Source: Deltaproteobacteria bacterium
Lineage (GTDB): Bacteria; Desulfobacterota; Desulfuromonadia; Desulfuromonadales; BM103
NCBI GenBank assembly: GCA_024636215.1
Contig: JAGXHL010000063.1
Coordinates: 1-64,000 of the forward strand
Direction: 5' to 3'
Length of the DNA: 64,000 nucleotides
Position 1 is the first letter of the stretch. Every line of letters starts with the position of its first letter. The notes beneath the pieces were generated by a model. The model searched no databases and was not told where the DNA came from. It was given only the letters and a program-made list of their open reading frames with translations. This document shows, in pieces, positions 62,607-64,000 of this stretch. A program made the position numbers and the translations under genes.

Positions 62607-64000
62607 ATGGCAGTCAAAGATTTAAAAGTTGGCACGCGGATGAGTTTCGGTTTTGGCCTGATACTGGTTTTGATGCTCATTACTATGCTGGTGACCTTCT
62701 GGTCGCTCAGCAAAGTGGATGAAGGCACGCAACTGGTGATTGAGGAAAGTTTGCCCTTTACCTTGGCTGCTGATCGCATGGTCCTCAATGTGTCACGCGT
62801 CAATCAGTGGGTCACTGATGCGTCTTTGACCAAAAACAGCGATGGATTACAGGTCGCAGAAGAAAGTGCCAAGGCCTTTCGCAATGATCTCAACCAGTTC
62901 AGAGACATGTTCCGTGATGAGAATGATGCCCGAGGGTTGAAGCAAGTCGACGAACTTGAAGCTTCTTTTGAGGAGATGCTGGATACCGGCATACGAATGG
63001 CTGCCGCTTATAACGAAAGTTTTGCAGCCGGCAACCTGGTAATGGAAGAGCTGGATACGGATTCAGCCCGCACGGCAGAGCTGGTTGCGGCACTGCAGGA
63101 GAGCCAGGTTAAGGAAATCAATGATAGTGGTCAGATGATCCTTGCCGCTTCACAACAGGTGAAAACCCTGCAGATGATTATCGGCATTGCCGCGTTGTTG
63201 ATCGGTGTACTGGTGACTATTTTTATTACGCGCAGCATCGTACAGCCCCTGAATGTGGCTGTTGAAACCGCAAGAGCCCTTGCCGTTGGTGACCTGACGG
63301 TCAAGATTGACCAGGTCAGTAAAGACGAGACGGGGCAGTTGCTGCAGGCGATGAAGGAGATGCTTGTGTCCAGCCAGGAGGTCGCCAATATGGCCGGGCA
63401 GATTGCCGACGGCAACCTGAAGGTGCAACTCAAGACACGCTCCGAAAAGGATGTTCTGATCCAGTCTCTGGGCAATATGGTCGATAAGCTCAAAGACGTC
63501 ATTAATAATGTCAAGCTTTCTATCGAAAACGTCGCTTCCGGCGCCCAGGCCATGAGCGCTTCGAGTGAGGAAATGTCCCAAGGGGCAAGTGAGCAGGCTG
63601 CCGCTGCCGAAGAGGCCTCTTCCAGCATTGAGCAGATGACTGCCAATATCCGCCAGAATGCTGATAACGCCATGCAGACGGAAAAGATCGCAACCCAGGC
63701 TTCTGGTGATGCCCGTGAAGGGGGTGATGCCGTCAACAAAACTGTTGGTGCCATGAAAGAAATCGCCGACAAGATCATGATTATTGAGGAAATCGCCCGC
63801 CAGACCAACCTGCTGGCACTCAACGCTGCGATTGAAGCCGCCCGTGCCGGTGAGCATGGCAAAGGTTTTGCGGTTGTCGCCGCAGAAGTTCGCAAACTTG
63901 CGGAACGCAGCCAGAAAGCTGCCGGCGAGATCAACGAACTGTCGACCAACAGTGTCGAGGTCGCCGAGAAGGCCGGCAGCGTGCTTAATTCGCTGGTACC
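62607..64000 (+). CDS. Methyl-accepting chemotaxis protein (cut by window end)
   Basis: The first 464 codons from ATG 62607 (AGGAAT upstream). Cytoplasmic head [15 protein letters not shown], helix 1 at 13-34, a periplasmic four-helix-bundle sensor (30-188), helix 2 at about 190-212, HAMP ([22 protein letters not shown], then a second HAMP-like [11 protein letters not shown]), and the signalling domain with [40 protein letters not shown]. Relays ligand signals to CheA/CheW and is methylated by CheR. The C-terminus and methylation helix 2 are beyond the window. 409 bases after cheA, so it may have its own promoter. Confidence 0.95.
   Translation, partial: MAVKDLKVGTRMSFGFGLILVLMLITMLVTFWSLSKVDEGTQLVIEESLPFTLAADRMVLNVSRVNQWVTDASLTKNSDGLQVAEESAKAFRNDLNQFRDMFRDENDARGLKQVDELEASFEEMLDTGIRMAAAYNESFAAGNLVMEELDTDSARTAELVAALQESQVKEINDSGQMILAASQQVKTLQMIIGIAALLIGVLVTIFITRSIVQPLNVAVETARALAVGDLTVKIDQVSKDETGQLLQAMKEMLVSSQEVANMAGQIADGNLKVQLKTRSEKDVLIQSLGNMVDKLKDVINNVKLSIENVASGAQAMSASSEEMSQGASEQAAAAEEASSSIEQMTANIRQNADNAMQTEKIATQASGDAREGGDAVNKTVGAMKEIADKIMIIEEIARQTNLLALNAAIEAARAGEHGKGFAVVAAEVRKLAERSQKAAGEINELSTNSVEVAEKAGSVLNSLV

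Noticed and set aside
63131..63949. Serine- and alanine-rich minus-strand frame across the MCP
   Set aside because: Antisense to the highly conserved MCP signalling domain. Its composition is a shadow of the MCP codons.

Overview
The window is chromosomal DNA from a bacterium of the Desulfuromonadales/Geobacterales type (Desulfobacterota). The main evidence is the block icd (monomeric NADP type), mdh, korDABC, which is arranged as in Geobacter. It is supported by a class I fructose-1,6-bisphosphatase, a multihaem-type CxxCH sensor, many two-component and chemosensory genes, a PII/ammonium-transporter operon with a sigma-54 promoter, and a UGA-encoded selenoprotein. I saw no phage, insertion sequence, CRISPR array, tRNA or rRNA.

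Layout. Bases 1-2721: the end of a cytochrome c biogenesis gene, then a thiol-redox set (TlpA/ResA-like thioredoxin, CcdA, DsbB-like, DsbA-like). 2991-4211: a haem-binding DUF3365-HAMP-PAS sensor with no output domain. 4238-7073 (minus): a nuclease/phosphatase-fold protein and a phospholipase D fused to a VTT membrane domain. 7317-9914 (minus): a stress island with an encapsulated-ferritin-like protein that has no targeting tail, a peroxiredoxin-like selenoprotein, three related coiled-coil proteins and a small zinc-ribbon protein. 10063-11810: an Lrp-type regulator divergent from alanine dehydrogenase. 11969-20749: housekeeping and envelope genes, including a frameshifted PEGA lipoprotein, DnaJ/TerB, HD, BI-1-like, Sir2, YbaK, rhomboid, LysE and an L,D-transpeptidase. 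20873-22285: a TraB-family protein and a candidate 6S-like RNA.

22567-27020: a histidine kinase, then glnB-amtB, then a porin-like protein. The glnB leader has a sigma-54 promoter followed by two hexaloop hairpins and an overlapping terminator, which is the layout of an ANTAR antitermination target. 27144-32186: a candidate small RNA, a diguanylate cyclase, a CysZ-like protein, an inositol phosphatase, a TPR protease and a coiled-coil protein. 32325-39643: fbp and the oxidative TCA block. kor and icd both carry a GTATAC palindrome upstream. 39993-49293: a LysM lipoprotein, aspS, hisS, a remnant of a nucleotide cyclase, a REC-GGDEF protein, ComEC and a protein with two carbohydrate-binding-like repeats.

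49674-64000 is a dense signalling locus: CheY, CheR, a large hybrid-PAS kinase, a REC-PAS protein, an NtrC-type activator, CheY, a soluble MCP-like protein, a STAS protein, CheY, CheA and an MCP cut by the window end. CheA has an insert resembling tandem c-di-GMP-binding MshEN motifs, and the soluble MCP-like protein carries a CheZ-like DxxxQ motif. Together these suggest a chemosensory pathway that reads c-di-GMP and carries its own phosphatase.

The strongest unusual items are the selenoprotein at 7985-8485, which standard translation would split at UGA, the ANTAR-type leader at 24251-24419, and the CheA insert.
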